Below the pieces are notes generated by a model that did not search any database, was not told the DNA's origin, and worked only from the letters and a program-made list of their open reading frames with translations. The position numbers and the translations under genes are program-made. Of a DNA stretch of 64,000 nucleotides, positions 36,126-48,188 are shown piece after piece. How positions within the stretch are numbered: position 1 is the stretch's first letter; each line of letters opens with the position of its first letter. The DNA is from Roseateles sp. SL47 (lineage in GTDB: Bacteria; Pseudomonadota; Gammaproteobacteria; Burkholderiales; Burkholderiaceae_C). Location: assembly GCF_026625885.1 (NCBI RefSeq), contig NZ_CP113068.1:3906001-3970000 (forward strand), read 5' to 3'.

Positions 36126-36815
36126 TCAACTGCGCATTTCCAGCACATATCCCATACCGCGCACGGTGTGAATCAGCGGCAGGTCAAAAGGCACATCGAG
36201 TTTGGTCCTCAGGCGCCTCACGGCGACTTCCACCACATTGGTCTCGCTATCGAAATTCATGTCCCAGACCTGCTCGGCGAGTTCAGTGCGGGACAACACC
36301 TCGCCCTGACGCCGAAGCAGCAGCGTGAGCAGACTGAATTCCTTGGCGGTGAGGTCCAGTCGCTGCCCCGCGCGCTGGGCTTTGCGCCGCAGCAGGTCCA
36401 ACTCCAGGTCCCCCAACTTCAGCACGGTCGCCTCTGCACCGTGAGCGCTCTGGCTTCGCCGCATCAGGACGTGCAGCCGCGCCACCAATTCCGAAAACGC
36501 AAAGGGCTTGACCAGATAGTCGTCCGCCCCGGTCTGCAGGCCTTTCACCCGGTCCTCCACATCGCCTCGCGCAGTGAGCATCAGCACCGGCAATGGCTGG
36601 GTGTGCTTGTGCTGGCGCATGGCCGCAAGGATAGCCATGCCGTCCAGGCCGGGCAGCATCCCGTCCAGCACCATCAGGTCGTATTGGCCTTCGCATGCCT
36701 GATGCAGGCCCTGGATACCGTCATTCGCGACATCCACGATAAAGCCTTCCTGCGTCAAACCCTGGCGCAGGAAATCGGCCAATTTGATTTCGTCTTCGAC
36801 CAGCAAGAGTTTCAT
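36126..36815 (-). CDS. OmpR-family response regulator (heavy-metal CopR/CusR-like)
   Basis: From ATG 36815 (MKLLLVEDE) the protein has 229 residues. The receiver has the acidic pocket LLVEDEIKLADF, the phospho-acceptor in DLMVLDGMLPGLDG and the Lys in YLVKPFAF. The winged-helix domain has LDLTAKEFSLLTLLLRRQGE and VWDMNFDSETNVVEVAVRRL, typical of the CopR/CusR/IrlR subgroup that regulates metal efflux. The usual cognate kinase, expected just downstream, is missing. A kinase-like fragment lies upstream on the other strand. Confidence 0.9.
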   Translation of the reverse strand: MKLLLVEDEIKLADFLRQGLTQEGFIVDVANDGIQGLHQACEGQYDLMVLDGMLPGLDGMAILAAMRQHKHTQPLPVLMLTARGDVEDRVKGLQTGADDYLVKPFAFSELVARLHVLMRRSQSAHGAEATVLKLGDLELDLLRRKAQRAGQRLDLTAKEFSLLTLLLRRQGEVLSRTELAEQVWDMNFDSETNVVEVAVRRLRTKLDVPFDLPLIHTVRGMGYVLEMRS

Positions 36816-36883
36816 GGAAAGAATTCTGCACAAACGACTTCTGACATTGGCTTACCGTTTTGTCATCTCGGGCGGGGGGCTGA

Positions 36884-37303
36884 CCGCGCGCCACCGGCAA
36901 GGCCTCCCAGTTGAGTCGCCAACTGCTGGGCTTTGGCCGTCAACAGGTGGGGCATGAGGCGGTGATTGATCTGCGGGAGCAATTGCCGGAGCTGATGGAG
37001 TTGGTGCTGGCGGCGGCTGACCGTCGTTATGAGGGCACGGTGCTGCTGGTGGCCAAGCCCTACGACACCGACCCACTGGCCGCACCACTGGCCGCACCAC
37101 TGGCCGCAGCGATGGACATGGCCCAAAGCGCATTGCGTCCGGCCGGCCAGGTCGACACAGCCCCCAAGGGCAGCGCCCTCCCGGTCGGCAGGAGTTCCAT
37201 CGCCGCTGCGGATGAAGCCGCTCAGGCCACTCGAGCCATGCCCGCCAGCAGCTTGTCCAGGGTGACCGGATATTCACGCACCCGCACGCCGGTGGCGTTG
37301 TAG
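36884..37303 (+). pseudogene. Histidine-kinase fragment (hybrid kinase relic)
   Basis: A frame that begins without a start codon (TGA at 36881) reads RATGKASQLSRQLLGFGRQQ and then VGHEAVIDLREQLPEL. That resembles the second helix of the HisKA domain in hybrid sensor kinases, where the family has AxQLTRQLLAFxRxQ followed by xVDLN. Then comes GTVLLVAKPYD, like the start of a receiver domain, with the whole ATPase domain missing. The tail after the 12-bp repeats at 37073-37108 overlaps the end of paoC and is not kinase-like. I infer a decayed and deleted gene. Confidence 0.45.
37073..37108. repeat. Three tandem copies of a 12-bp unit
   Basis: CCACTGGCCGCA is repeated exactly at 37073-37084, 37085-37096 and 37097-37108. 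In the frame of the kinase fragment it encodes repeated Pro-Leu-Ala-Ala. Confidence 0.9.
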
Positions 37304-39435
37304 ATGGCGTTCGCCACCGCCGCGCCCACGCCGCAGATGCCCAACTCACCGACGCCCTTCGCCTTCATCGGTGACGAGATCGGATCGGTCTCATCCAGAA
37401 AGATCACCTCCTGATGCGGGATGTCGGCATGCACCGGCACCTCATACCCCGCCAAGTCATGGTTGACAAAAAAGCCGCGCTTCTCGTCCACCTGCAACTC
37501 TTCCATCAGGGCGGCGCCCACCCCCATGGTCATTGCACCGATCACCTGACTGCGAGCCGCTTTCGGATTCAGGATGCGGCCGGCCGCGCACACTGCCAGC
37601 ATGCGCCGAACGCGGATTTCTCCGGTGAAGGCATGCACCGCCACCTCCACAAAATGGCCGCCGAAGGTGGACTGCTGGTATTTCTTGTCCAGGTCCCCGT
37701 ATTCCATCTGGTCCTCGGCGACCAGACCTTCATGCCCGGCGGCCTCGGCCAGTGACACGGACCTGTCGCCGTCCCGCACGGCGCCCTCGGCAAACACGGC
37801 CTTCTGCGCATCCATGCCCTGCTTGCGCGCCACCCTCTCGCGCAGTTGCATGCAGGCGGCATACACACCGGCCGAGGAACTGTTGCCTCCCCATTGGCCG
37901 CCGGAACCGCAGGACACCGGCAGCTTGGAATCGCCCAGGCGCACCACCACCTTGTCCAAGTCCACGCCCATCATCTCCGCAGCGGTCTGCGCCAGGATGG
38001 TGTAGGTGCCGGTGCCGATGTCGGTCATGTCGGTTTCCACCGTCACGACGCCGCGCTGGTCCAGGCGCACCCGGGCGCCGGACTTCATCACCAGGTTGTT
38101 GCGGAAGGCAGCGGCGACACCCATGCCCACCCGCCAACGGCCGTCCCGCCGCTGCCCCGGGCGCATGCGCTGCTGCCAGCCAAAGCGCTCGGCACCAGTG
38201 CGCAGGCAGTCCACGAGGCGGCGCTGTGAGAAGGGCCGTTCCGGTTTCTCCGGGTCGACTTGCGTGTCGTTGAGGATGCGGAATTCCACCGGATCGATGT
38301 TGGCCTGCTCCGCCATTTCGTCGATGGCCACTTCCAGCGCCATCATCCCCGGCGCCTCACCCGGTGCACGCATCGCATTGCCTTCCGGCAGGTCCAGCAC
38401 CGCCAGTTTCATGGCGGAGAAGCGATGAGCGCCGGCATACAGCAGCCGGGTTTGCGCCACGGCGGTTTCCGGCTGCCCATCGGGCTGATCGCCCGACCAG
38501 CTTTCATGGGCGATGGCCGTGATGCGGCCATCCTTGGCGGTCCCGATGCGGATGCGCTGGATGGTGGCGGGGCGATGGGTGGCGTTGTTCATGATCAATG
38601 GCCGTTGCAGGGCCACCTTGACCGGGCGGCCCACCGCCTTCGCGCCGAGCGCGGCCATCACCGCATCCGCACGCAGGAAGAGCTTGCCGCCAAAACCGCC
38701 GCCGATGAAGGGCGAGATCAGCCGAACCTTGTCCTTGGGCAGATTGAGCGTCCTGGCCAGATCGCTGCGGCCCCAGTCGATCATCTGGTTGGAGGTCCAG
38801 ACCGTGAGCCTGTCACCTTCCCACAGGGCCAGGGTGGCATGCGGTTCCATCATGGCGTGGGATTGGTCGGGCGTGGTGTAGGTGTGGTCTATGCGCACCT
38901 CCGCCCTGGCGAAAGCCGCCTCGAAATCACCCACCCGGGTTTCCGGCGGCGTGCCCCCGGGGCCGTCGTCGGCCTTGGGCGGTTTGGCGCTGTCCATGGC
39001 CTTGGCCAGGCTGAAGGTGCCGGCCTCGGCCTGGTATTGCACCTTCACCAGTTCGGCGGCGGCGCGGGCCTGCTCAAAGCTTTCAGCCACCACCACGGCC
39101 ACGGCCTGGTGGTAGTGGTCCACCCTGGGGCCGGCCAGCAGTTTGGCGGTGTTGAACTTGCCTTTGCCGAGCTTGCCGGCCGTGCTGGCGGTCACAACGG
39201 CCAGCACGCCAGGCGCGCTCTCGGCGGCTTTCACGTCCATGCTGCTGATGGTGCCTTTGGCGATGCCGGCTCCCATCACAACGCCATAGGCGGCATTGGG
39301 CGCCACATCATGGCGCTCATAGGCATAGGGCGCCGTGCCGGTGGTCTTGCGGGGGCCATCGATGCGGTCGGTGGCCTTGCCGACCACGCGGAGTTGATCA
39401 ATGGGGTTCTGGGTGGCGGGGCGGTCGAACTTCAT
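37222..39435 (-). CDS. paoC: Periplasmic aldehyde oxidoreductase, molybdopterin-binding subunit PaoC
   Basis: A 737-residue large subunit of the xanthine oxidase family, close in length to the 732-residue E. coli PaoC. It has [57 protein letters not shown] and the C-terminal active-site Glu region [21 protein letters not shown]. It binds the Mo-MCD cofactor and oxidises aldehydes, often aromatic, to acids. The start overlaps the paoB stop by 4 bases. There is no signal peptide; the complex is carried out on the Tat signal of PaoA. Confidence 0.94.
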   Translation of the reverse strand: MKFDRPATQNPIDQLRVVGKATDRIDGPRKTTGTAPYAYERHDVAPNAAYGVVMGAGIAKGTISSMDVKAAESAPGVLAVVTASTAGKLGKGKFNTAKLLAGPRVDHYHQAVAVVVAESFEQARAAAELVKVQYQAEAGTFSLAKAMDSAKPPKADDGPGGTPPETRVGDFEAAFARAEVRIDHTYTTPDQSHAMMEPHATLALWEGDRLTVWTSNQMIDWGRSDLARTLNLPKDKVRLISPFIGGGFGGKLFLRADAVMAALGAKAVGRPVKVALQRPLIMNNATHRPATIQRIRIGTAKDGRITAIAHESWSGDQPDGQPETAVAQTRLLYAGAHRFSAMKLAVLDLPEGNAMRAPGEAPGMMALEVAIDEMAEQANIDPVEFRILNDTQVDPEKPERPFSQRRLVDCLRTGAERFGWQQRMRPGQRRDGRWRVGMGVAAAFRNNLVMKSGARVRLDQRGVVTVETDMTDIGTGTYTILAQTAAEMMGVDLDKVVVRLGDSKLPVSCGSGGQWGGNSSSAGVYAACMQLRERVARKQGMDAQKAVFAEGAVRDGDRSVSLAEAAGHEGLVAEDQMEYGDLDKKYQQSTFGGHFVEVAVHAFTGEIRVRRMLAVCAAGRILNPKAARSQVIGAMTMGVGAALMEELQVDEKRGFFVNHDLAGYEVPVHADIPHQEVIFLDETDPISSPMKAKGVGELGICGVGAAVANAIYNATGVRVREYPVTLDKLLAGMARVA

Positions 39436-40400
39436 GCGCGTGTCCTTGCTTGCCGGGCTTCATCCAGGGCGGCGGCGATGGTTCGCTCCACCAGCGGGAT
39501 CTTGAAAGCGTTGTCCGAGGTGGGGTGGGCATCGGCCAGCAGATGGCTGGCAATGGCCTGTGACCCTTCTGGCATGGCCGCATCGGCCGCGTCGAGCCGC
39601 CAGGGCTTGGGTGCAATGCCGCCCACGGCAACGCGGCCACGGCCATTGGCGGGCACGATGGCCGCGACCGACACCAGCGCAAAGGCGTAGGACGCACGGT
39701 CTCGCACCTTGTGATAGATGTGAACCCCTGGCACCGGCTTGGGCAGTGACACGGCGGTGATCAATTCACCGACGGTCAGGGTGGTCTCCACGTGCGGCGT
39801 GTCGCCTGGCAGGCGATGGAAGTCGGCGATCGGAATGCGGCGGGTCTGGCCATCCGGACGGACGGTTTCCACCACCGCATCCAGGGCGCGCATGGCCACG
39901 GCCATGTCGCCGGGATAGGTGGCGATGCAGGACTTGCTCACACCCACCACGCCCAGCTGGCGGCTGCGCCCCCCCTCCAGTGCGCCACAACCGCTGCCGG
40001 GCTGGCGCTTGTTGCAGGGCTGCTGGGTGTCATAGAAATAGGGGCAGCGGGTGCGCTGCAGCAGGTTGCCGGCCGTGGTGGCACGGTTGCGCAACTGGCC
40101 GGAGGCGCCGGCCAGCAGGGCACGGGAGAGCACGCCATAGTCGTTGCGTACTCGCGCATCGGCCGCCAGGTCACTGTTGCGCACCAGCGCGCCGATGCGC
40201 AGGCCGCCGTCCGCGCTGGCTTCGATGCGGTCCAGCGCCAGCCGGTTCACGTCGATGAGGTGGGGGGGTGTTTCCACCTGCAGCTTCATCAGGTCCAGCA
40301 GGTTGGTGCCGCCGGCAATGAAACGCGCGCCGGGTTGGCGTGCGGCGGCGGCGGCGGCCTGGGCCGGAGTGTCTGGCCGCTCCAGGGTGAAGGGCTTCAT
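39432..40400 (-). CDS. paoB: Periplasmic aldehyde oxidoreductase, FAD-binding subunit PaoB
   Basis: A 322-residue FAD subunit from ATG 40400 ([15 protein letters not shown]). The FAD loop is [13 protein letters not shown]. It carries the extra [4Fe-4S] loop [20 protein letters not shown], with a further Cys in [11 protein letters not shown], which is diagnostic of PaoB. It passes electrons between the Mo and FeS subunits. Both ends overlap its neighbours by 4 bases (ATGA), which indicates tight coupling. Confidence 0.94.
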   Translation of the reverse strand: MKPFTLERPDTPAQAAAAAARQPGARFIAGGTNLLDLMKLQVETPPHLIDVNRLALDRIEASADGGLRIGALVRNSDLAADARVRNDYGVLSRALLAGASGQLRNRATTAGNLLQRTRCPYFYDTQQPCNKRQPGSGCGALEGGRSRQLGVVGVSKSCIATYPGDMAVAMRALDAVVETVRPDGQTRRIPIADFHRLPGDTPHVETTLTVGELITAVSLPKPVPGVHIYHKVRDRASYAFALVSVAAIVPANGRGRVAVGGIAPKPWRLDAADAAMPEGSQAIASHLLADAHPTSDNAFKIPLVERTIAAALDEARQARTRA

Positions 40401-41254
40401 GCGGGCCTCCCGGCGACCTCGGTGATCGCGTCGATGATGTTGGAATAGGCGCCGCAGCGGCAGATGTTGCCGCTCATGCGCTCGCGCAGTTCCTCGGCCG
40501 AGAGCAGTGGGCGCACGGTCAGGTCGGGCGTGACATGGCTGGGCGTGCCGGCCTTCAGTTCGTCCAGCACCGCCGAGGCCGAGCAGATCTGGCCGGGCGT
40601 GCAATAGCCGCATTGGTAGGCGTCATGCTTGATGAAGGCTGCCTGCAACGGGTGCAGGTGCTCCGGTGTGCCCAGGCCCTCGATGGTGGTCACCTTGGCG
40701 CCGTCATGCAGCACGGCCAGCGTCAGGCAGGCATTGACGCGGCGGCCGTCCAGCAGCACCGTGCAGGCGCCGCATTGGCCGTGGTCACAGCCCTTCTTGG
40801 TGCCGGTGAGGTGCAGATGCTCGCGCAAGGCGTCCAGCAGCGAGGTGCGGTTGTCCAGTTCCAGTGTCTGGTTCTGGCCGTTGACCGTCAGGGTCACTTT
40901 GGAGGTGGCCATCAGGGTCTCCTGCGAGGCGGGGGACGAATGGGGTGGAAGCTGCGCCTGGGCGTTGGCGTTGGCGTTGGCATCGAGCGTCAGGCTGGTG
41001 CCAGCGGCGCAGGCGCTGCTGGCGATGAGCATGTGACGGCGGGTGAATCCGCCGGTGGCTTCGCTGACGCTGTCCGTCAGGGCCACCCAGGCGCCTTCTG
41101 CGCCGACGTCAGCGGCCTGGCCGTGGACCGGCAACGGGAATGGCGTGGGAGACGAGGTGGAGGTCGGGGTGGGGGAGGGGGCGCGCGAGGGCGAGAGCGA
41201 GAGCGAGAGAGAAGGTTTGGGGGCCGACGGGCACGACGGGGACGCTGCATCCAT
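40397..41254 (-). CDS. paoA: Periplasmic aldehyde oxidoreductase, 2Fe-2S subunit PaoA
   Basis: The 2Fe-2S core is clear: [23 protein letters not shown] binds the first cluster, and [13 protein letters not shown] with [11 protein letters not shown] binds the second. A Tat signal ([16 protein letters not shown]) lies at about residues 69-85 of the frame from ATG 41254. The first 55 residues are a Ser/Pro-rich low-complexity tail, unusual for a Tat leader. A GTG at 41086 with AAGG upstream would give a normal leader ([20 protein letters not shown]). ATG 41254 has its own GGAG, so the start is unresolved. Confidence 0.9.
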   Translation of the reverse strand: MDAASPSCPSAPKPSLSLSLSPSRAPSPTPTSTSSPTPFPLPVHGQAADVGAEGAWVALTDSVSEATGGFTRRHMLIASSACAAGTSLTLDANANANAQAQLPPHSSPASQETLMATSKVTLTVNGQNQTLELDNRTSLLDALREHLHLTGTKKGCDHGQCGACTVLLDGRRVNACLTLAVLHDGAKVTTIEGLGTPEHLHPLQAAFIKHDAYQCGYCTPGQICSASAVLDELKAGTPSHVTPDLTVRPLLSAEELRERMSGNICRCGAYSNIIDAITEVAGRPA

Positions 41255-41317
41255 GCTGGGGTACTCCTGGCTGAGCCGATGTTGGCGCTGCCCGGAGGTG
41301 GCAAGGCATGTGCCCGC

Positions 41318-41500
41318 TCAGCGATGTTGCTGCAGCCACTCCTCCACCCGCAAGGCACGGGTGCCCACCGCGTCCACCGCCTGCTTGAGCAGTTGGTGGG
41401 AGACGCCAAAGCGGTCTCCCCAATATCGAAGCTCGTCGCGTTCGCTCAGGCTGACCCGGTGGTGGTCGGAGCCGTGGGTGTTGGTGGTGTCATCGGGCAT
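41318..41500 (-). CDS. DUF3606 family small protein (60 aa)
   Basis: From ATG 41500 with GAGG upstream. The core RVSLSERDELRYWGDRFGVS followed by QLLKQAVDAVG is the DUF3606 signature. This soluble family, predicted to form a small helical domain, is of unknown function and common in proteobacteria. It lies 64 bases upstream of paoA on the same strand. Confidence 0.82.
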   Translation of the reverse strand: MPDDTTNTHGSDHHRVSLSERDELRYWGDRFGVSHQLLKQAVDAVGTRALRVEEWLQQHR

Positions 41501-41543
41501 GGCGCACGCCTCACCTTGGAACGGCATGGCCAGTCATGGCGGG

Positions 41544-41786
41544 TCATGGGTGGCCAGTGTCACGGCCTTTGGGCGGTGGCACCCCATTGGCATGGTTGTC
41601 CAGGCTGGCGCCCGGGTCTTCCTCGCCGGCGACCGATTCCTCGAAGGCATGGTCGGGCACAGCCGTGGGGCTGTGCGCCGGGATGGGAGCGGGCTTGGGG
41701 GCCGGGCCGGACGGGGGCGGCGAGGCGGCAATGGGGGAAGGTATGGGGGTCGGAGGGGTGGGTACGGAAGCGGAAGGGATGGTCAT
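41544..41786 (-). CDS. Possible proline-rich small protein (80 aa)
   Basis: A frame from ATG 41786 encodes a Pro/Ala/Ser-rich N-terminal half (repeated PTPPTPIPSP) and an acidic polar tail (ESVAGEEDPGASLDNHANG). There is no ribosome site at good distance. It could be a real disordered protein or chance coding in a repeat-rich gap. The rest of the stretch 41787-41948 holds only short CCA/AGC-rich repeats. Confidence 0.3.
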   Translation of the reverse strand: MTIPSASVPTPPTPIPSPIAASPPPSGPAPKPAPIPAHSPTAVPDHAFEESVAGEEDPGASLDNHANGVPPPKGRDTGHP

Positions 41787-41933
41787 GGGCGTGGCCTTGG
41801 TCGTCAGTCTTGCGGGGCCGGCAAATGCAGTGCCCATGCTGCACGAGCAGCGCATCCTTGCGTCCCTGCGCCCCCGAACCACCAAGCCACCAAGCCACCG
41901 AACCGGCGGATCACCACCGCACCACCGGACCTT

Positions 41934-41948
41934 CTCAGCCCTCAGCCC

Positions 41949-41961
<13 letters not shown>
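41934..41961. repeat. Four tandem copies of a 7-bp unit across the ligC stop
   Basis: CTCAGCC is repeated four times (41934-41961). On the coding strand the repeat supplies the last codons and the TGA stop of ligC. Confidence 0.85.
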
Positions 41962-44256
<2,295 letters not shown>

Positions 44257-44305
44257 GGAGCCCTCCTGGATGTGCATCGGCGCACGGCAGCGTTGAGGCG
44301 CCGGA

Positions 44306-45253
44306 TCAGCCCACCAACTCGGGCCAATACAGCCGCAGCGGGTTGTCCACCAGCAGGCGCTGCTGCAAGGCCTGGGTGGGCGCGATCTGGGGAATGAAGT
44401 CCACCAGCAGGCCGTCGTCGGGCATGTGGTCCTTCAGGTTGGGATGGGGCCAGTCGGTGCCCCACAGCACGCGGTCCGGAAACGCCTCCACCACGCGTCG
44501 GGCGAAGGGCACCACGTCCTGGTAGGCCTGCTGCTGGCCGTGGAGGGCCGGTGGGCCGCTGCTGGAGAGCCGCTCCGGGCAGGTGACCTTGCACCACACC
44601 TGTGGATGCTCCCGCATGAAGCGCAGGAACAAGCCGAATTCGGGACCGTCCGGGGATTGGGTGACATCGGGCCGGCCCATGTGGTCGACCACCACGGTGG
44701 TGGGGAGGGCACTGAAGAAGTCCCACAACTCCGGCAGGTCCGGCGCCTCGAAATAGATCACCACATGCCAGCCCAGGCGATGAATGCGCTGCGCAATCTC
44801 CATCAACTCGTCACGCGGGGTGAAGTCCACCAGCCGCTTGACGAAGTTGAAGCGAACGCCGCGCACACCCGCGTCGTGCAGGGCCTGCAGCTGTTCATCA
44901 CTGATGCTGCGGCGCACGGTGGCCACGCCGCGGGCGCGGCCCTGTGAAGCTTGGCAGGCATCAAGCATGGCGCGGTTGTCGTCGCCATGGCAGGTGGCCT
45001 GCACGATGACGTTGCGGTGAAAGCCAAGATGGTCCCGCAGCGCAAAGAGTTGCGCCTTGCTCGCATCGCAGGGGGTGTATTTGCGTTCAGGCGCGTAGGG
45101 GAACGCCGCGCCGGGGCCGAAGACATGGCAGTGCGCGTCCACCGCGCCTTCAGGCAGTTGAAAGCGCGGGCGGGCGGGGCCCTGGTACCAGTCCAGCCAG
45201 CCAGCGGTCTTGGTGAAGCCGCCGGTGGTGGGCAGGGCGTCAGAGGGGGGCAT
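44306..45253 (-). CDS. ligI: 2-pyrone-4,6-dicarboxylate lactonase LigI
   Basis: A 315-residue amidohydrolase-superfamily enzyme with VDAHCHVFGPGAAFPYAPER, YTPCDASKAQL, RGVRFNFVKRLVDF, VVDHMGRPD and the C-terminal Asp region LWGTDWPHPNLKDHMPDDG. It hydrolyses the lactone PDC to 4-oxalomesaconate without needing a metal, as known for LigI. It lies 49 bases before ligA in the operon. Confidence 0.93.
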   Translation of the reverse strand: MPPSDALPTTGGFTKTAGWLDWYQGPARPRFQLPEGAVDAHCHVFGPGAAFPYAPERKYTPCDASKAQLFALRDHLGFHRNVIVQATCHGDDNRAMLDACQASQGRARGVATVRRSISDEQLQALHDAGVRGVRFNFVKRLVDFTPRDELMEIAQRIHRLGWHVVIYFEAPDLPELWDFFSALPTTVVVDHMGRPDVTQSPDGPEFGLFLRFMREHPQVWCKVTCPERLSSSGPPALHGQQQAYQDVVPFARRVVEAFPDRVLWGTDWPHPNLKDHMPDDGLLVDFIPQIAPTQALQQRLLVDNPLRLYWPELVG

Positions 45254-45298
45254 GTGCGGTCTCCTTCAGGGGCACTTAGGGGGCGATCAAAACGGCGA

Positions 45299-46252
45299 TC
45301 AGGGTCGATCAGGCGTGGCCAGGTGCGCCAGCAGCCGGTCGGCTTCGGTGCGCCAGTCGGGGCTGCGGGCAAAACCGCTGGTGGTCTTGTCGCCGAACAC
45401 ACCGTTGTCCGCCAGGTCGGCCATCCAGGCCTGGCGTTCGGCCGTTCCATTGGCGCTCCAGGGCACGAGGCCGGCTTCGGTCACGGTCATCGCCACCTCC
45501 CGGACCTCTTCACTGCGTCGGCGGCCATGCTGGATGACCCGCTGGAAGAAATACGCCGCCTGCTGCTCCCACTGGATGCCGGGGAAAGTCTCCTGCAGCG
45601 ATGCGATCACTGCATCTTCCACCCCATAGTGGCGTGCTGCCGTCAGACTCTCGATGACCATCGCCTCCAGGCCCTTGATCATCACGCTGCGGCACATCTT
45701 GGTGGCACTGGCGACTCCCAGGCGCTCGTCATGCACCTTCGCGGCAAAGCCGAGCCGTTCCAGCATCGGCAACAGCGCTTGCGCCTGCGGCCCGCCCAGC
45801 AGCAGCGGCACGCGGATGCGGTAGGGCGGCACGCTGGTCATCACCGCACCTTCGACATACCGGCCGCCATGACCTTCCACCACCGCCGCAGCCTGTTGCT
45901 TGGCGCCAGGCGACGCGGAATTGAAATCCAGCACGAAGGTGCCGGATGCCAGACCGGCCGCACAAGCCCGAGCGGCATTCACCGTTTCACTGGCCGTAAC
46001 CGCGCTGATGACCAGATCCCGTCCGGCAGCAGCTTCGGCGGCCGTGGCGCACAAGCGGACGCCGTGGGCGGTGGCATGCTGGCGCAACGGGTCGGCAGCC
46101 GTGCCCGGTGGGGTCAGCTTGAGGTCGTAGGCGGTGAGGTCATGGCCGCTGCCGCGCAGGTCCTCGGCCAGGATGCGGCCGACTTCCCCGTAACCGATGA
46201 GACCAATGCGCAGCGAGCCTGCGTGGGAAGGAGATGAAGCGGTGTCAGACAT
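45299..46252 (-). CDS. NAD(P)-dependent 6-phosphogluconate dehydrogenase-like protein (DUF1932)
   Basis: A 317-residue protein. The Rossmann motif is RIGLIGYGEVGRILAEDLRG near residue 15. The central part (FVLDFNSASPGAKQQAA, VEGAVMTSVPPYR) resembles hydroxyacid dehydrogenases. The C-terminal DUF1932 domain has SATKMCRSVMIKGLEAM with the usual catalytic Lys. Genes of this type recur in protocatechuate 4,5-cleavage clusters. A role on a 2-hydroxy- or oxo-dicarboxylate intermediate is inferred. Confidence 0.83.
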   Translation of the reverse strand: MSDTASSPSHAGSLRIGLIGYGEVGRILAEDLRGSGHDLTAYDLKLTPPGTAADPLRQHATAHGVRLCATAAEAAAGRDLVISAVTASETVNAARACAAGLASGTFVLDFNSASPGAKQQAAAVVEGHGGRYVEGAVMTSVPPYRIRVPLLLGGPQAQALLPMLERLGFAAKVHDERLGVASATKMCRSVMIKGLEAMVIESLTAARHYGVEDAVIASLQETFPGIQWEQQAAYFFQRVIQHGRRRSEEVREVAMTVTEAGLVPWSANGTAERQAWMADLADNGVFGDKTTSGFARSPDWRTEADRLLAHLATPDRP

Positions 46253-46312
46253 GGGCAGGGCAGGTGTGAACGACGAGGGGCGTGTCGCAAAGGCCCCATC
46301 GACGGGCGCAGG

Positions 46313-47386
46313 TCAGTCCAGCGCGATGTTGAAACGCTTGACGATGTCGGCGTATTTCGCCGACTCCGTCACCATGAAGTTGCCGAACTGCTCACGGGTG
46401 ACCGGGAACAGGTCATAGCCGAAGGTGGCGTAGCGCTCCTTGATGTCCGGCTCGGCCAGGGCCGCTTCGATGTCCCGCTGGATCTTGTCGGCGACTGCCT
46501 TGGGCAGGTTCTTCGGGGCGGCAATCGTGGTCCATCCGGTGGCCTCGTAGCCCGCCGGTCCGCCGGATTCCGCCACGGTGGGCAGGTCCGGGAAGGCCGG
46601 GTGGCGACGGGGGGCGGTGACGGCAATGAAACGGATGCGGCCGGCGCGCTGCAGCGGACCGGCAGTGGCCATGGAGCCCAGCGCGAAGTTCAGCTCACCG
46701 TTGGCCACGGCGGTGTAGAGCATGGAGGTTTCTTTGTAGATCACATGCTGCATCTGCGTGTGGGTCATGGCCTCCAGCTGGGCCGACCCCAGATGCACCG
46801 GATTGCCGACCGACCACGACCCATAGTTCAGCGCGGCCGGCCGGGCCCTGGCATCCGCCACGAGGTCGCCGACGGTCTTGTATTTGCTGTTGGTGGGGAC
46901 GCCCACAAAGAAATAGGTGCGGAACAGCGGCGTGATTGGCTCGAAGTCCTTCACCGGGTCATAGGGAAGCTTCTTGAACAGATGCTGGTAGACGACCAGA
47001 TGCACGTTGTCCAGCTGGATCAGGTCGTGGCCGTCCTGGGCGCCGCGCTTAAAGGCGTCGATGGCGAGAAAGCCATTGGCCCCCGGCTTGTTCTCCACGA
47101 TCACCGGTTTGCCCCACTTCTTCTGCAGCTTGTCGGCCACCATGCGCGCGACCGTCTCCGGACCGCCGCCGGCCGGGAAGGGCGTGATGATGCGCACCGG
47201 TCGGGTGGGCCAGTCAGTGGCGGTGGAGGCCGGCGTGGTGGCGGGTGCCGCAGGCGGTGGCGAGGAGGGTGATGAGGACTGCGCCACTGCGGGCGCGGCC
47301 CCCAGGGTCAGTCCGAATGAGGTCGCAGCGGCCGCAGCCGTCGCGAGCAGGGCAGCCCGGCGCTGCGGGTCTTGGGGAACGTTCAT
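46313..47386 (-). CDS. Bug-family tripartite tricarboxylate transporter substrate-binding protein
   Basis: A 357-residue periplasmic binding protein with a twin-arginine-like leader (QRRAALLATAAAAATSFGLT) ending near AVAQ. It has the family start WPTRPVRIITPFPAGGGPE, VENKPGANGFLAIDAFKRG and the C-terminal LPTVAESGGPAGYEATGW. Bug proteins deliver carboxylates to TctAB-type permeases or act as sensors. No TctA or TctB gene is present here. An aromatic or dicarboxylic acid ligand from this pathway is likely but unproven. Confidence 0.9.
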   Translation of the reverse strand: MNVPQDPQRRAALLATAAAAATSFGLTLGAAPAVAQSSSPSSPPPAAPATTPASTATDWPTRPVRIITPFPAGGGPETVARMVADKLQKKWGKPVIVENKPGANGFLAIDAFKRGAQDGHDLIQLDNVHLVVYQHLFKKLPYDPVKDFEPITPLFRTYFFVGVPTNSKYKTVGDLVADARARPAALNYGSWSVGNPVHLGSAQLEAMTHTQMQHVIYKETSMLYTAVANGELNFALGSMATAGPLQRAGRIRFIAVTAPRRHPAFPDLPTVAESGGPAGYEATGWTTIAAPKNLPKAVADKIQRDIEAALAEPDIKERYATFGYDLFPVTREQFGNFMVTESAKYADIVKRFNIALD

Positions 47387-47475
47387 CGTGCTTGTCTCCG
47401 TCTGTTCTCGTCACGTTGAATGGGCGCCCGGACTGCTGATGGTGGCCCGTGGGTTCGATCGGCCTGCTGCTGTCG

Positions 47476-48165
47476 TCAGGCCTGATCGATGTAGCGCAGG
47501 CCTGCCTTGGCCAGCGGCTCGCGCATTTTGTACATATCCAGGCCGAGGACGCCTGCAGCCAACTGCTCGCGCTTGGCGCCTTCCAGCGCCTCGCGGGCGA
47601 TGGCGGCCTCCAGCGTTTTCTCGGCCATGGCGGCTGGCACGTTCACCACACCGTCGTCATCCGCCACGATCACATCACCCGGGGTGACCAGCGCGCCGGC
47701 GCAGACCACCGGAATGTTGACCGAGCCGAGCGTGGCCTTGATGGTGCCCTTGGACGAAATGGCCTTGCTCCACACCGGAAAGCCCATCTCATTGAGCGTG
47801 CGGACATCCCGCACACCGGCATCGATGATCAGCGCACGGGCGCCGCGGGCCTTGAATGAGGTGGCCAGCAGGTCCCCAAAGTAGCCGTCGGTGCATTCGG
47901 CGGTGATGGCGGCCACCACCACATCACCCTCCTGAATCTGTTCGGCTGCCACATGCATCATCCAGTTGTCCCCGGGATGCAGCAGCACGGTCACTGCCGT
48001 GCCCGAGACGCTGACGCCGGACTGGATCGGGCGCATGTAGGGCTTGAGCAGGCCCACACGGCCCATGGCTTCGTGCACCGTGGCCGAGCCCAGACGGCCC
48101 AGACCGTCGGCAGCGGCGCGGTCGGCGCGGCGGATATTGCGATAAACGACACCCAGTTCGTACAT
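47476..48165 (-). CDS. ligK: 4-carboxy-4-hydroxy-2-oxoadipate aldolase LigK
   Basis: From ATG 48165 ([11 protein letters not shown]) 229 residues of the RraA-like class II aldolase fold. Motifs are [62 protein letters not shown] and [14 protein letters not shown], where the conserved Arg and Asp bind the divalent metal and enolate. It splits CHA into pyruvate and oxaloacetate. Its start is 24 bases from the ligJ stop. Confidence 0.94.
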   Translation of the reverse strand: MYELGVVYRNIRRADRAAADGLGRLGSATVHEAMGRVGLLKPYMRPIQSGVSVSGTAVTVLLHPGDNWMMHVAAEQIQEGDVVVAAITAECTDGYFGDLLATSFKARGARALIIDAGVRDVRTLNEMGFPVWSKAISSKGTIKATLGSVNIPVVCAGALVTPGDVIVADDDGVVNVPAAMAEKTLEAAIAREALEGAKREQLAAGVLGLDMYKMREPLAKAGLRYIDQA

Positions 48166-48188
48166 GGCGGTTTCTTTCGTGTGCAGGG

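Noticed and set aside
38260..39690. A 476-codon plus-strand frame opposite paoC
   Set aside because: Antisense of a well-supported molybdenum enzyme gene; Gly/His-rich without motifs.
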